Source: Pseudomonadota bacterium (GTDB lineage Bacteria > Pseudomonadota > Gammaproteobacteria > Steroidobacterales > Steroidobacteraceae). Taken from it: DNA of 64,000 bases. The stretch spans positions 60,407-124,406 of the forward strand of contig JAPLSH010000005.1 in the NCBI GenBank assembly GCA_026398735.1, written 5' to 3'. Shown here piece after piece: positions 43,321 to 53,407 of this stretch (position 1 is the first letter of the stretch; the number at the start of each line of letters is the position of its first letter). The translations under genes and the position numbers were made by a program. Under the pieces are notes generated by a model. It had not been told where the DNA came from, searched no databases, and saw nothing but the letters and a program-made list of their open reading frames with translations.

Positions 43321-45843
43321 TCAGTCGCGGGGACGGCGCACCCCGCGGGTGGGCTCGGCCTGTAGCGGGTCCTCGGGCCAGTAATGGCGCGGATAGCGGC
43401 CACGCAGATCCTTGCGCACCTCGGCATAACTGCCGCGCCAAAATCCCCCCAGGTCACGAGTGATCTGCACAGGACGGCGCGCCGGTGACAACAGCTTGAG
43501 CGTCACCACCACGCGGCCGCCGGCAATACGCGGTGTCTCGGCAAGGCCGAACACTTCCTGCAAACGCACCTCAATGCAGGGCGCGCTCTCATCCTCGTAA
43601 TCGATAGGCACGCGCGTGCCGGTCGGCACTGTCAGATGCGTGGGCGCACGCTGCTCCAGTTGCTGCTGCTGGCGATAGTCGAGCCGAGATAGCAAGGCAT
43701 CCACCAAACGCAGCCGCGACAACTGCGACAGGCGCGTGATGCCTTCCAACTGCGGCCCCAGCCAGTCATCAAGCCCGGTCAACAGTGCAAGCTCATCAAG
43801 CTCAGGCCAGTCGCCCTCCGCAGGTCGTGCAAAGCGCAGGCGTGCCAACAGCGCGCGTGAGGCGTCATCCCAAGGCAGGCTCTGCAAGCCACGCTCCTGC
43901 AATGCGGCGACCATCGCCTGGCGGATCTGCTCACCTTGCAGTGCCACTGCCTGTTCGGTCAGCACCAGAGCGCCCAGGCGTACCTGACGTCGCGCCACCA
44001 CCGCCTGTTCGCGCGTATCGAAACCCGATTGCAGAACCGTCTGCAGTTGCCCAGCCAAGCGTCGCTGCAGCAGTGCCGGATCAACCGGTGCGGCCAGCCG
44101 GATCCGCGCTGCAGCGGCATCGGCATCATCCAGATCAACGGCCACCAGCAAAGACTCACTGCCCAGCGTGGACACTTGATCCAGCACTGCACCGCGACCG
44201 TTGGACAACAGATAGCGGCCACTGGAAGGGCCGTCGATGACACCACGGCGCTGGGCTATGCGATCCGGAAAGGCCCAGGCCAGTACGCCACCGGCCTGGT
44301 TGTCGTCGTTGTTGCCACTGTCCGGATCGCGATCACGGTTCGACAATTGCGTAGCCAAGCGGCGGATGCGCTCGATGGCAGCGCGATCTTGTGGACTGCC
44401 GCCACGACGCAGCACTTCCAGCCGCGAGCGCAGATCCGGGTCGCGCTGACTGCGCAGTAGATCGCGTTCAGACAGCAAGGCCGCCAATCTTGCAGCCAGA
44501 TCACCCTGCCCGGCCTCGCGCGCCCGCAGCAGCATGTGCGCCAGGCGCGGATGCAGACCCACGCGCGCCACGGCGCGACCGTGTTCGGTGATGGTTTGCT
44601 GGGCATCGAGGATGTCGAGCCGTTGCAACACATCGCGTGCCTGTTGCAACGTTGCCGCCGGCGGCTGATCCAGCCAGCGCAGTGCGGAAGCATCGCGCGC
44701 GCCCCACAGCGCCAGCTCTAAGGCCAACGGTGCCAGATCAGCAGTAGCGATCTCTGGCGGTGTGTACGCGGCCAGCGTGACTTGCGAGCCCTCGCCCCAT
44801 AGTCGATAGGCCACCCCTGCTGCAACGCGTCCGGCACGGCCGGCACGCTGAGTGGCTGAAGCGCGCGAGATGCGCTCGGTCACCAAGCGACTCATGCCGG
44901 TCCCCGGATCAAACACCGAGCGGCGCACCAGACCGCTGTCGACCACCACGCGCACGCCTTCGATGGTGAGACTGGTCTCGGCGACATTGGTCGACAGCAC
45001 CACCTTGCGTGCACCCGACGGTGCCGGCGCAAGCGCTGCCTCCTGCGCATCCAGCGACAGCTCGCCATACAGCTCGTGAATGACGCAATCGGCCAACCGT
45101 GGCGTAGCGCTTTCGAGCAACGAGCGCAGCAGACGGATCTCACCCGCGCCGGGCAGGAACACCAGCACATCGCCCTGCGTCTCATCGATTGCGCGGCGCA
45201 GTACCGACGCCACCGGCTCCCACTGCCGCACCATCGACAGGCCGGGCTCTGGTAAGGGCGGTAAGCCGCGGCCGGTGTAGCGCAGCGTCACCTCATGAAG
45301 TCGGCCGTCCGTGCGTATGACGGGCGCATCACCCATCAAGCGTGCCAGAGCGGCGCCATCCAAAGTGGCAGACATCACCAATAGCCGCAGCTCCGGCACC
45401 AAGTTCTGTTGGGCTTCCAGACACAAGGCCAACCCCAAATCGGCTGCCAGACTGCGTTCATGAAACTCATCGAACAACACCGCGGCCACGCCTTCGAGTG
45501 CCGGGTCGTGTTGCAGCATGCGGGTAAGCACGCCTTCGGTTACGACTTCAAGACGGGTGTTGGGTCCCACGCGCGTATCCATCCGCATGCGCCACCCGAC
45601 TGTGGCGCCGGGTGCCTCGCCCAAACTGCGCGCCATCCGCGTGGCCACTGCGCGCGCGGCCAGACGGCGTGGCTCCAGCAACAGAATGCGTTTGCCGCGA
45701 GCCCACGGTTCGTCGAGCAGGACCAGTGGTACGACCGTGCTTTTGCCAGCGCCCGGTGGCGCTTCAAGCACGGCAGTGCTGCCCTGACGCAGCGCATCGC
45801 GCAACGCAGGCAGAGCGGCATGAATGGGTAATTCGGCTGACAT
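43321..45843 (-). CDS. hrpB: ATP-dependent helicase HrpB
   Basis: An 840-residue DEAH/RHA-type helicase. Motif I is EAPPGAGKSTVVPL, II is DEFHERSLAADLGL, III SATLD, then VLFVPGAGEI-like VLVFLPGAGEIRLL, VVLSTNVAETSLTIEGV, VI QRAGRAGRVAAGVAYRLW, and the C-terminal HrpB domain with LLSNGRGAVLD, LRLVDALLSRLDYRQQQQLE and GSYAEVRKDLRGRYPRHYWP. It is thought to act in RNA metabolism; its exact substrate is unknown. It is convergent with nothing and sits 18 bases after hemJ, both on the minus strand, so hemJ may be co-transcribed from the hrpB promoter. Confidence 0.95.
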   Translation of the reverse strand: MSAELPIHAALPALRDALRQGSTAVLEAPPGAGKSTVVPLVLLDEPWARGKRILLLEPRRLAARAVATRMARSLGEAPGATVGWRMRMDTRVGPNTRLEVVTEGVLTRMLQHDPALEGVAAVLFDEFHERSLAADLGLALCLEAQQNLVPELRLLVMSATLDGAALARLMGDAPVIRTDGRLHEVTLRYTGRGLPPLPEPGLSMVRQWEPVASVLRRAIDETQGDVLVFLPGAGEIRLLRSLLESATPRLADCVIHELYGELSLDAQEAALAPAPSGARKVVLSTNVAETSLTIEGVRVVVDSGLVRRSVFDPGTGMSRLVTERISRASATQRAGRAGRVAAGVAYRLWGEGSQVTLAAYTPPEIATADLAPLALELALWGARDASALRWLDQPPAATLQQARDVLQRLDILDAQQTITEHGRAVARVGLHPRLAHMLLRAREAGQGDLAARLAALLSERDLLRSQRDPDLRSRLEVLRRGGSPQDRAAIERIRRLATQLSNRDRDPDSGNNDDNQAGGVLAWAFPDRIAQRRGVIDGPSSGRYLLSNGRGAVLDQVSTLGSESLLVAVDLDDADAAAARIRLAAPVDPALLQRRLAGQLQTVLQSGFDTREQAVVARRQVRLGALVLTEQAVALQGEQIRQAMVAALQERGLQSLPWDDASRALLARLRFARPAEGDWPELDELALLTGLDDWLGPQLEGITRLSQLSRLRLVDALLSRLDYRQQQQLEQRAPTHLTVPTGTRVPIDYEDESAPCIEVRLQEVFGLAETPRIAGGRVVVTLKLLSPARRPVQITRDLGGFWRGSYAEVRKDLRGRYPRHYWPEDPLQAEPTRGVRRPRD

Positions 45844-45918
45844 GCTGGCGGCGCATCATAGTCCGGCGCGCCGGTTGGGGTCTGCTACCATCGCGGGGCT
45901 TCAACTGGGGAGACCTGC

Positions 45919-46803
45919 ATGCGTTGGCGGGACGGTCGCCGTAGCGACAACGTCGAAGACTATCGAGGCCGCAGTTCCACTGGCGGCAAGGGCTCTTCAC
46001 GTCTGGGTCTCAAGAGTGGCCTTGCAGGCTTGTTCCTGCTGGCCATCGGTTGGTACCTGGGTATCGATCCGCGCCAGTTGCAGGGCTTAGTCGAAGGCCG
46101 GCCGGTAGCCGCCCCAGAGCAAGTTGAACAGGAAGCTCCGCCACCGCCAGCCGCACCGCGTGATGAGCTGGGTGAGTTCATTTCGGTGGTTTTGGCAGAC
46201 ACCGAAGACAGTTGGACGCGACTGTTTGCTGATAGCGGTGCCACCTACATTCCACCCAAGCTGCGTTACTTCGAAGGCAGTACCGAATCCGGGTGCGGCG
46301 AAGCCAGTGCGCAATCGGGTCCGTTTTACTGCCCTGCCGACAGCCGCGTGTATATCGATCTGGGGTTTTATCGTGAGTTGGCCGAGCGCTTTAAAGCACC
46401 GGGCGACTTTGCGCAGGCTTACGTGATTGCACACGAGGTCGGGCATCACGTGCAAAACCTGCTGGGCACCGAAGAGAAAGTGCGCAAGCAACAGCAAGGT
46501 CGCAGCGTGCAACAGCGCAAGGCGTTGCAAGTGCGCATGGAGCTGCAGGCCGATTGCTACGCCGGCATCTGGGCGCATGACGCGCAGCGTTCACGGCATG
46601 TGCTGGAAGAAGGCGACTTGGAAGAAGCGTTGGCTGCGGCCAAGGCCGTGGGCGATGACATGATCCAACGTCAGACGCAGGGCACTGTGATGCCCGAGAC
46701 CTTTACCCATGGCACCGCCAAGCAGCGTCAGCGCTGGTTCAAGGCCGGCTTTGCCAGCGGGCAAATCAAATCCTGCGATACGTTCCGCACCGCAACGCCT
46801 TAA
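45919..46803 (+). CDS. ypfJ: Neutral zinc metallopeptidase, YpfJ family
   Basis: A 294-residue membrane-anchored protein. A short basic N-terminus (MRWRDGRRSDNVEDYRG) is followed by one TM helix (about 36-52, LAGLFLLAIGWYLGID), a Pro-rich linker, then the zinicin-type domain. It has DLGFYRELAERFKAPGDFAQ, YVIAHEVGHHVQNLLG (H-E-x-x-H zinc motif) and ELQADCYAGIWAHDA with the third acidic ligand. YpfJ is a conserved inner-membrane peptidase of unknown target. It is divergent from hrpB across 75 bases. Confidence 0.93.
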   Translation: MRWRDGRRSDNVEDYRGRSSTGGKGSSRLGLKSGLAGLFLLAIGWYLGIDPRQLQGLVEGRPVAAPEQVEQEAPPPPAAPRDELGEFISVVLADTEDSWTRLFADSGATYIPPKLRYFEGSTESGCGEASAQSGPFYCPADSRVYIDLGFYRELAERFKAPGDFAQAYVIAHEVGHHVQNLLGTEEKVRKQQQGRSVQQRKALQVRMELQADCYAGIWAHDAQRSRHVLEEGDLEEALAAAKAVGDDMIQRQTQGTVMPETFTHGTAKQRQRWFKAGFASGQIKSCDTFRTATP

Positions 46804-46821
46804 GCGCTGCGGCCTCGCCGC

Positions 46822-47214
46822 TCAGCAGACCGCACAGGCGGCACGCACGATGCGGCCATCCCGCAAGTGATAGTGGATGAACTGCGGGATCTGGAAGACT
46901 TGGCCTTTGGCCAGCGGAAATAGGCCGGGATAGCCCGCCTCAGCCAATGCCTCGGCGGTCAGATCCACTTTACCCTCGATGCGCACGATGCCTTCCAGTG
47001 CCACAAACTGCGCGTCGCCTACAAATGCCGTCACCTGTATCGACTCATCCAGATGCGCATGCAAAAAAGCATAAAACCGTTTGACCTGCTCACGCGTGGT
47101 AAAGCGCAGAGCGGCAAACTCCAGCACGAACTCCTCGGCATAGAAGGCCAGCACACCGTCGTAGTCGCGAGCGTTGAAGCAAGCTAGATAACGATCGTAG
47201 GTTGCGCGGTTCAT
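46822..47214 (-). CDS. SnoaL-like / NTF2-fold protein
   Basis: A 130-residue protein with an NTF2-like fold: YDRYLACFNARDYDGVLAFY, AEEFVLEFAALRFTTREQVK, RFYAFLHAHLDESIQVTAFV, FVALEGIVRIEGKVDLTAEA, IHYHLRDGRIVRAACAVC. A conserved C-terminal R-x-C-C-type end is unusual. No enzymatic role is assignable. It follows the DUF423 gene by 10 bases on the same strand and may be its third operon gene. Confidence 0.8.
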   Translation of the reverse strand: MNRATYDRYLACFNARDYDGVLAFYAEEFVLEFAALRFTTREQVKRFYAFLHAHLDESIQVTAFVGDAQFVALEGIVRIEGKVDLTAEALAEAGYPGLFPLAKGQVFQIPQFIHYHLRDGRIVRAACAVC

Positions 47215-47224
47215 GTCGCCGAGC

Positions 47225-47602
47225 CTAGCGACGCAGCAGCGTCAACGCAAACAAGCTCCAGCCGGCGATGAGCAACACGCCACCCAGTGGCGTGACCGGC
47301 CCGAGCCAACGCGGGCCATCAGCCAGCAGCAGATAGATGCTGCCGCTGAAACACACGATGCCACTGATAAGCAGCACCGGTACGTGGCGCAGCCGCGTTG
47401 CCATCAACGTGGGATCGCGCAGCAACACGCCCACCACCAGCAGACCTAGCGCATTGAACAGCTGGTAATTGACGGCCATGTGCAAGGACTCGAGTTGGCG
47501 CGGCTGCAGCACATCGCGCAGCGTATGGGCAGCCATCGCGCCGGCGATGATGCCGGTGGCCATCAGCAGAGCGCCGATGCCCAGCACGCGCGACGCTTTC
47601 AC
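47225..47602 (-). CDS. DUF423 (YgdD-like) membrane protein
   Basis: A 125-residue protein with four TM segments and the DUF423 pattern: [93 protein letters not shown]. The family is conserved and uncharacterised (E. coli YgdD). It starts at a GTG that overlaps the YgiQ stop (GTGA), so it is coupled to ygiQ. Confidence 0.92.
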   Translation of the reverse strand: MKASRVLGIGALLMATGIIAGAMAAHTLRDVLQPRQLESLHMAVNYQLFNALGLLVVGVLLRDPTLMATRLRHVPVLLISGIVCFSGSIYLLLADGPRWLGPVTPLGGVLLIAGWSLFALTLLRR

Positions 47603-49881
47603 TTGCGCTTGCTCTTGCTCTTGCCACCCCAGCGCGGCTCGCCCTTGTTGGCAGCGGGCGGCCTGGGTGTGTGCGGCAAACCGGTGTGCTGTGTGCGCAT
47701 AGGCTGCGACGGTACGGCGCGCGCTGCGCTGCTGCCGGGCACAGGAGTGCGTCGTGCTTGCGGGGCGCCCTGTGTACCGTGTTTGAAGCCGGCACGCTTG
47801 CCCTCACCGGTGTCGCCGGTGCCGGCAGGCTGCCAAGCCGGAATCAGATGCTGCGGACCATTGCCGATCAGCCGCGCCTTACCCATACGACGCAGTGCCT
47901 CGCGCAGCACCGGCCAGTTGTTGGGATCGTGATAGCGCAAAAACGCCTTGTGCAGACGACGCTGGCGCAAGCCCTTGGCCACAGGCACCAGCTCGCTGCT
48001 GCGCGTCACGCGTCGCAGCGGATTCTTACCGGTGTGATACATGGTCGTGGCCGACGCCATGGGCGAGGGCAAAAATGCCTGTACCTGATCGGCACGAAAG
48101 CCGTTCTGCTTGAGCCAGATCGCCAGCTCCAACATGTCTTCGTCGGTCGTGCCCGGGTGCGCCGCGATGAAATACGGGATGAGGTACTGCTCCTTGCCGG
48201 CCTCTTTGGAGTAACGGTCGAACAGTTCCTTGAAACGGTAATACGTGCCCACACCGGGCTTCATCATCTTCGATAGCGGGCCATCACTGATGTGCTCGGG
48301 CGCGATCTTGAGATAACCGCCGACATGATGCTGCGCCAGCTCCTTGACGTACTCGGGTGATTCGATAGCCAGGTCGTAACGCACGCCCGAGGCAATCAGC
48401 ACCTTCTTGATGCCCGGCAACTCGCGCGCTTTGCGATACAGCTCGATCAGCGGTGAGTGATCGGTATTGAGGTTGGAACACACCGTCGGGAACACGCAGG
48501 ACGGCAAGCGACAAGCGGCCTCGACTTCGCGGCTCTTGCAGGCGATGCGATACATGTTGGCGGTGGGACCGCCCAGATCGCTGATCACGCCAGTAAAGCC
48601 CGGCACCGTATCGCGGATGGTCTCGATCTCTTTGAGGATGGACGCTTCGCTGCGGTTTTGGATGATGCGGCCTTCATGCTCGGTGATCGAACAGAAGCTG
48701 CAGCCGCCGAAGCAGCCACGCTGGATCGAGATCGAGAAGCGGATCATCTTGTAGGCGGGGATATCGGCCGCGCCATAGAACGGATGCGGCTTGCGCTGAT
48801 ACGGCAGCTCATACACCTGATCCATCTCGGCGGTGGTGAGCGGGATCGGCGGCGGATTGAGCCACACATCGGTGATGCCGTGGCGTTGTACCAGTGCGCG
48901 TGCATTACCTGGATTGGCTTCCAGATGCAGGATGCGCGAGGCATGCGCGTACATTACGGGGTCATCGACCACCTGCTCATAAGACGGCAGGCGAATGACG
49001 GTGCGATCACGCGCGGTACCGCGGGCAGCGCGGCGAAAGCGCACCACGCTGGCGTCGTGTTCGGCACTGGCGGCAGCGGCCACTGCCGGATCGGCATCGG
49101 CCGCAGGCTTGCGCTGCGGTTCCATGGCATAGGGGTCGAGCGGCGGGTTAAGCGGGCCCGGTGCATCCAAGTGCGTGGAATCGATCTCGGTGAAGTCGGC
49201 GTACTGGCCGCGGCGCACAAACGAAGTGCCGCGCAAATCCGTCAACGCTTCGATGGGTTCGCCGGCCGCCATGCGTCGGCCGATGTCGGCGATCTGGCGC
49301 TCGGCATTGCCATAGACCAGCAGATCTGCCTTGGCATCGAGCAGGATGGTGCGGCGCACTTTTTCCGACCAGTAGTCGTAGTGAGCGATGCGCCGCAGTG
49401 AGGCTTCGATACCGCCGATGATGATGGGTACATCGCGATAGGCCTCACGCGCACGCTGCGCGTAGACGATGACCGAACGGTCCGGGCGCTTACCGCCCTC
49501 GCCTGTCGGCGTATAGGCGTCATCGCTACGGATGCGACGGTCTGAGGTATAGCGATTGACCATCGAGTCCATGTTGCCGGCGGTGATGCCGAAGAACAGT
49601 CGCGGCTTGCCCAATGCGCGAAAGGGTTCGGGACCCTGCCAATCCGGTTGCGAAATGATGCCCACGCGCAGCCCCTGCGCCTCCAGCAGCCGGCCGATGA
49701 TGGCCATGCCGAAGCTGGGGTGGTCGACATAGGCGTCGCCGCTGACCACGATGACATCGCATTCATCCCAGCCCAGCGCATCCATCTCGGCGCGCGACAT
49801 CGGCAGAAACGGCGCCGCCTTGCGCGCGGTACGCGGCAACAGGTCGAGCGGCTCGGCGGTGGGCATCAAAGTTTGGGACAT
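47599..49881 (-). CDS. ygiQ: YgiQ family radical SAM protein
   Basis: A 760-residue protein with the YgiQ N-terminal domain ([20 protein letters not shown], then [30 protein letters not shown]-like region), the radical-SAM motif [20 protein letters not shown] (C-x3-C-x2-C), and [20 protein letters not shown]. The C-terminus is a long basic tail ([10 protein letters not shown]..., ending [10 protein letters not shown]). YgiQ has been linked to quinone-related modification in E. coli, but its reaction is not settled. It heads the operon with DUF423 and is divergent from the M2 peptidase gene. Confidence 0.93.
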   Translation of the reverse strand: MSQTLMPTAEPLDLLPRTARKAAPFLPMSRAEMDALGWDECDVIVVSGDAYVDHPSFGMAIIGRLLEAQGLRVGIISQPDWQGPEPFRALGKPRLFFGITAGNMDSMVNRYTSDRRIRSDDAYTPTGEGGKRPDRSVIVYAQRAREAYRDVPIIIGGIEASLRRIAHYDYWSEKVRRTILLDAKADLLVYGNAERQIADIGRRMAAGEPIEALTDLRGTSFVRRGQYADFTEIDSTHLDAPGPLNPPLDPYAMEPQRKPAADADPAVAAAASAEHDASVVRFRRAARGTARDRTVIRLPSYEQVVDDPVMYAHASRILHLEANPGNARALVQRHGITDVWLNPPPIPLTTAEMDQVYELPYQRKPHPFYGAADIPAYKMIRFSISIQRGCFGGCSFCSITEHEGRIIQNRSEASILKEIETIRDTVPGFTGVISDLGGPTANMYRIACKSREVEAACRLPSCVFPTVCSNLNTDHSPLIELYRKARELPGIKKVLIASGVRYDLAIESPEYVKELAQHHVGGYLKIAPEHISDGPLSKMMKPGVGTYYRFKELFDRYSKEAGKEQYLIPYFIAAHPGTTDEDMLELAIWLKQNGFRADQVQAFLPSPMASATTMYHTGKNPLRRVTRSSELVPVAKGLRQRRLHKAFLRYHDPNNWPVLREALRRMGKARLIGNGPQHLIPAWQPAGTGDTGEGKRAGFKHGTQGAPQARRTPVPGSSAARAVPSQPMRTQHTGLPHTPRPPAANKGEPRWGGKSKSKRK

Positions 49882-49969
49882 GAGGGATCTGCAGCTCTTT
49901 CCGCTGCGGTTGCCGCGGCGCTACAGTGTACCGGCTCGGCACGCAGGCAGGGCACACAAGGGGGAGACG

Positions 49970-51799
49970 ATGCGACATCTGGTGCAACTGGGCGTGGCGA
50001 TGGCGTTGGCAACCGGCCTGACTGCCTGTGGCAGCAAGCCGCAGCCGCCCAAACAGGACGCAGCGGCCTTTGTGGCCCGCCTCAATCAGGATATGGGAGC
50101 GTTGTCGGACGAGCTCAACGCGGCCGGCTGGACGCAGGCCACCTACATCACGCCGGACACACAGCTGCTGTCGGCACATGCCAATGAGCGCTATCTGGCC
50201 TATTTCAGTAAGGCGGTTGCCGAGGCTAGCCAATACGAACAAGCCCCCAAAGATACAGCCACGGCGCGCGCACTGGCCCTGCTGAAGCTGGGTGTGTCGG
50301 CACCCGCACCGGACGATGCCGCCAAGCGTGCTGAGCTGGCCAAGTTGGCTGCAGGCCTTGAGGCCGCTTATGGCGAGGGTAAGTACTGCATCGATAAGGC
50401 CGGCAAACAGGACTGCCGCAACATCGATCAGCTGTCGGACACACTGGCCAGCAGCCGCGATTACGCCACGCTGACCGAGGCTTGGGCCGGCTGGCACAGC
50501 GTGGCCAAACCCATGCGCCAGGACTACCAGCGCTTTGTGTCGCTGGCCAACGAAGGCGCACGCGAGCTCGGTTACGCGGATCTGGGCGCGATGTGGCGCT
50601 CGGGCTACGACATGTCGCCCGAGGCGTTTGAACAGGAAGTCGAGCGACTGTGGGGTCAGGTCAAGCCGCTGTACGAACAGATGCACTGCTATACCCGCGC
50701 GCAGCTGGCGCGCAAATATGGCGAAGACAAAGTGCCGGCCGGTAAGCCTATCCCTGCTCAGCTACTGGGCAATCTGTGGGCACAGCAGTGGAACAAGATC
50801 TATGACGATGTGCTCAAGCCCTATCCGGCGGTGGCTGCACCCAGCGTCGATTCGGCACTGAAGGCACAGCGTTACGATGCGCTGCGCATGGCGCGCTCGG
50901 CCGAGAGCTTTTACACCTCGATGGGCTTCAGGCAGTTGCCGGCGAGCTTCTGGGAACGCTCGATGCTGACGCGGCCGCGCGATCGCGAAGTGGTCTGTCA
51001 TGCCAGCGCCTGGCAGATGGACCGCAACGAAGATGTGCGCATCAAACAGTGCATCACGCCCACTGAAGAAGACCTGCAGACCATCTATCACGAGATGGGG
51101 CATGTGTATTACGACCTGTCTTACAAAGATCAGCCGTTCTTGTTTCAGGGCGGTGCGCACGACGGCTTTCACGAAGCGATCGGCGACACCATTGTGCTGT
51201 CGATGACGCCGGGCTACTACGCCAGCGTGGGGCTTGCACCCAAGGTCAAGCCTTCACACGAGACGGTCATCAACGAACAGATGAAGATGGCCGCTGACAA
51301 GATCGCCTTTCTGCCGTTTGGCAAGCTGGTGGACCAGTGGCGCTGGCAGGTGTTCTCGGGCCGTATTCAGCCGCAGGACTACAACAAGACTTGGTGGGCG
51401 CTGCGTGAAAAATACCAAGGTGTGTCGGCACCACTGCCGCGCAGCGAAGCGGACTTTGATCCGGGCGCCAAATATCATGTGCCGGGCAATACGCCTTACA
51501 CGCGCTATTTCCTGTCGTTCATCCTGCAGTTCCAGTTCCATCGTGCGCTATGCGACGCAGCAGGCTTTAAGGGCCCGCTGCATGAGTGCTCGGTGCATGG
51601 CAGCAGCGAAGCCGGCAAACGCTTCCAAGCCATGCTGGCTGCCGGTCAAAGCCAGCCTTGGCCCGAGACACTGGAAAAGCTCACCGGCTCAAAGCAGATG
51701 GATGCCAGTGCGATCATCGATTACTTCCAGCCGCTGATGGGCTGGCTGCAAGACAAGAACAAGAACCAGCAGTGCGGCTGGGAAGGTGGCTCAACATGA
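49970..51799 (+). CDS. Angiotensin-converting-enzyme-like M2 peptidase, lipoprotein
   Basis: A 609-residue protein. A lipoprotein signal (LGVAMALATGLTACGS) is followed by the M2 catalytic domain. It has QMDRNEDVRIKQCI, TIYHEMGHVYYDLSYKDQPF (HEMGH zinc motif) and GGAHDGFHEAIGDTIVLSM (third ligand Glu in EAIGD), plus LLGNLWAQQWNKIYDDVLKP and YTRYFLSFILQFQFHRALCD. It is a dipeptidyl carboxypeptidase related to human ACE, expected in the periplasm, membrane-anchored. The ATG at 49970 is chosen because the signal begins there and it has a GGGGGAG site. The next gene overlaps its stop (ATGA). Confidence 0.93.
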   Translation: MRHLVQLGVAMALATGLTACGSKPQPPKQDAAAFVARLNQDMGALSDELNAAGWTQATYITPDTQLLSAHANERYLAYFSKAVAEASQYEQAPKDTATARALALLKLGVSAPAPDDAAKRAELAKLAAGLEAAYGEGKYCIDKAGKQDCRNIDQLSDTLASSRDYATLTEAWAGWHSVAKPMRQDYQRFVSLANEGARELGYADLGAMWRSGYDMSPEAFEQEVERLWGQVKPLYEQMHCYTRAQLARKYGEDKVPAGKPIPAQLLGNLWAQQWNKIYDDVLKPYPAVAAPSVDSALKAQRYDALRMARSAESFYTSMGFRQLPASFWERSMLTRPRDREVVCHASAWQMDRNEDVRIKQCITPTEEDLQTIYHEMGHVYYDLSYKDQPFLFQGGAHDGFHEAIGDTIVLSMTPGYYASVGLAPKVKPSHETVINEQMKMAADKIAFLPFGKLVDQWRWQVFSGRIQPQDYNKTWWALREKYQGVSAPLPRSEADFDPGAKYHVPGNTPYTRYFLSFILQFQFHRALCDAAGFKGPLHECSVHGSSEAGKRFQAMLAAGQSQPWPETLEKLTGSKQMDASAIIDYFQPLMGWLQDKNKNQQCGWEGGST

Positions 51800-52317
51800 A
51801 AAGACTCGTATTAATCACGATGCTGCTACCGCTGTGGGTGCAGGCCGCCGAACCGCAAAGCTCACCAACACGCGAAGAGTTCACGGCGCTGAAAGCCGAG
51901 ATTGATCAGTTGCGCGCGCTGCTACCCACCCAGGCACATACTATGGTTGATGTAGAGCATCAATTTGCCAATGCGTGGTTTGCCGCCAAGGCTGGCAATT
52001 GGCCACTGGCCAAGTTCTATGTGAACGAAACCCGCGGCCGGGTAACTTGGACCGTGCGCATCCGGCCCGTGCGCAAATCAGAAGCCGGCGAAGACATCGT
52101 GCTGGCACCGTTGGCGCAAGCACTGGAGACCGCAGGCTTCGTGCCGCTACGCGCCGCTATAGAGGCACGCAACCGCAAGGACTTCGAGGCAGCGTATCGC
52201 TCGGCACTCAAGGCCTGCTACGGCTGCCATGTGGCAGTCGAAAAGCCGCAGCTGCGACCGGAGATCCCCCACATGCCCGGCACCCTGCTCATCGACATGA
52301 AGCCCGACGCGCGCTGA
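51796..52317 (+). CDS. Small periplasmic cytochrome c-like protein
   Basis: A 173-residue protein with a signal peptide (LVLITMLLPLWVQAA), a short coiled coil (TREEFTALKAEIDQLRALLP) and a four-helix-like middle (HQFANAWFAAKAGNWPLAKF). Near the C-terminus it has KACYGCHVAV, one C-x-x-C-H heme motif, with a possible Met or His axial ligand unclear. Its start overlaps the M2 peptidase stop. Small cytochrome c proteins of this type are common next to peptidase or dehydrogenase genes. Function is unknown. Confidence 0.85.
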   Translation: MKRLVLITMLLPLWVQAAEPQSSPTREEFTALKAEIDQLRALLPTQAHTMVDVEHQFANAWFAAKAGNWPLAKFYVNETRGRVTWTVRIRPVRKSEAGEDIVLAPLAQALETAGFVPLRAAIEARNRKDFEAAYRSALKACYGCHVAVEKPQLRPEIPHMPGTLLIDMKPDAR

Positions 52318-52320
52318 CGT

Positions 52321-53391
52321 CTACTTTTCGAATTGCAGGTGCTGCTGCGCCGCCTTGAGATCACAAGGCGGGTTCTTGGCGAAGTTGAAGTCAGGCATCT
52401 TGTTGAACAAGGCCTCGCCTTTGACCGGTTGAGTGAAGTACTCGGGATCTTCCTGGCTCCACGACAGGTTGAGCGTCAGGCCGCCATTACCGAGCTTGTA
52501 GCGCTCGGTAATCTTCTTGCCTACACCCGAGTCGATGCCCGCACCATTGCCCCAAGGCGTTGGGCTGAAGCCGCTAGTCTCTACAGTCAGGCTGCCATCG
52601 GCCTCAAAACGGCCCGTCGACCAACCCAGCACGCCAGGCTTGAAATTGGCAGGACGCGGTTTGCCATCCAGGTGGATGACCCGCGTTGATTCGTTGAACT
52701 GCTCTTTTTCGATGACGATGCGATCGCTATAGCGGATCCACTTGTACTCGTAGACCGTTGCCAACAGATAAGGCAGTCCAGGCGCAACGCATCGCAAGGT
52801 GGGATTGCTGTCGGCTTTATAGACAGCCACCTGCGCACGGGCCTTGGCTGTATAGGGACCCTCTTTGGCTGGTGCCGGCGTGCCCAGCAAGATGCGTTCG
52901 CGCTGCTGCTCCGGCGTGCCGGGAAACTGCAGTTTCCAATTGCCCGAAAAGTTACTTGAGGCCTGCAGCGCAGGTTTGGGCTTGGACGGATCCGTCGGCG
53001 GGACACCGACGGAATACACGCGCGTGCCATCGGGCAGAATCACGTGGTCCATCAATGCAAAGTGCTTGGCGGTATCGCGGTGACGGTTGACCACCAGCAA
53101 CAGCTCGTCGCCCTTCTTGACCGTGTCGCGCGTCCAGCCTGCATGCGACAGGCCAGATATGGAATGACCCTCAAAGGTCCACTCTTCTGTCTGGCCCTGT
53201 GCGTTGGTGACCTGCCCCACCAGAAACACATGCGGATTGGTCCAGCGTACTTCGGTGATGCGGGCTTTGATTTCGCTCTTGTTCAACAAGTCGAAGGCTG
53301 CCCGCGAATGGTGAGCCATCGCGGGCATCGTGCCAGTGGCACACAGCAGCACCACCGCAAGTGAAACACCGGACAAGTGCTGCTGCTTCAT
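52321..53391 (-). CDS. DUF6152 family exported protein
   Basis: A 356-residue protein with a signal peptide (about 1-27, ending AMA). The N-terminal DUF6152 domain has HHSRAAFDLLNKSEIKARIT, EVRWTNPHVFLVGQVTNAQG and GHSISGLSHAGWTRDTVKKG. The C-terminal part has NFSGNWKLQFPG, TRVIHLDGKPRPANF, GWSTGRFEADGSLTVETSGF and ITERYKLGNGGLTLNLSWSQ, related at a distance to the exported pair at 5613-7108. The function is unknown; it is common in steroid- and hydrocarbon-degrading gammaproteobacteria. Start: ATG at 53391. The quinohemoprotein dehydrogenase gene is 16 bases upstream on the same strand. Confidence 0.85.
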   Translation of the reverse strand: MKQQHLSGVSLAVVLLCATGTMPAMAHHSRAAFDLLNKSEIKARITEVRWTNPHVFLVGQVTNAQGQTEEWTFEGHSISGLSHAGWTRDTVKKGDELLLVVNRHRDTAKHFALMDHVILPDGTRVYSVGVPPTDPSKPKPALQASSNFSGNWKLQFPGTPEQQRERILLGTPAPAKEGPYTAKARAQVAVYKADSNPTLRCVAPGLPYLLATVYEYKWIRYSDRIVIEKEQFNESTRVIHLDGKPRPANFKPGVLGWSTGRFEADGSLTVETSGFSPTPWGNGAGIDSGVGKKITERYKLGNGGLTLNLSWSQEDPEYFTQPVKGEALFNKMPDFNFAKNPPCDLKAAQQHLQFEK

Positions 53392-53407
53392 GGCGATCAC
53401 CGTGTGC

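Noticed and set aside
48457..49401. 314-codon open frame antisense inside ygiQ
   Set aside because: No ribosome-binding site or domain; ygiQ has full motif support.
49763..50686. 307-codon open frame antisense to the M2 peptidase start
   Set aside because: It overlaps the peptidase signal peptide and the ygiQ start; no support.
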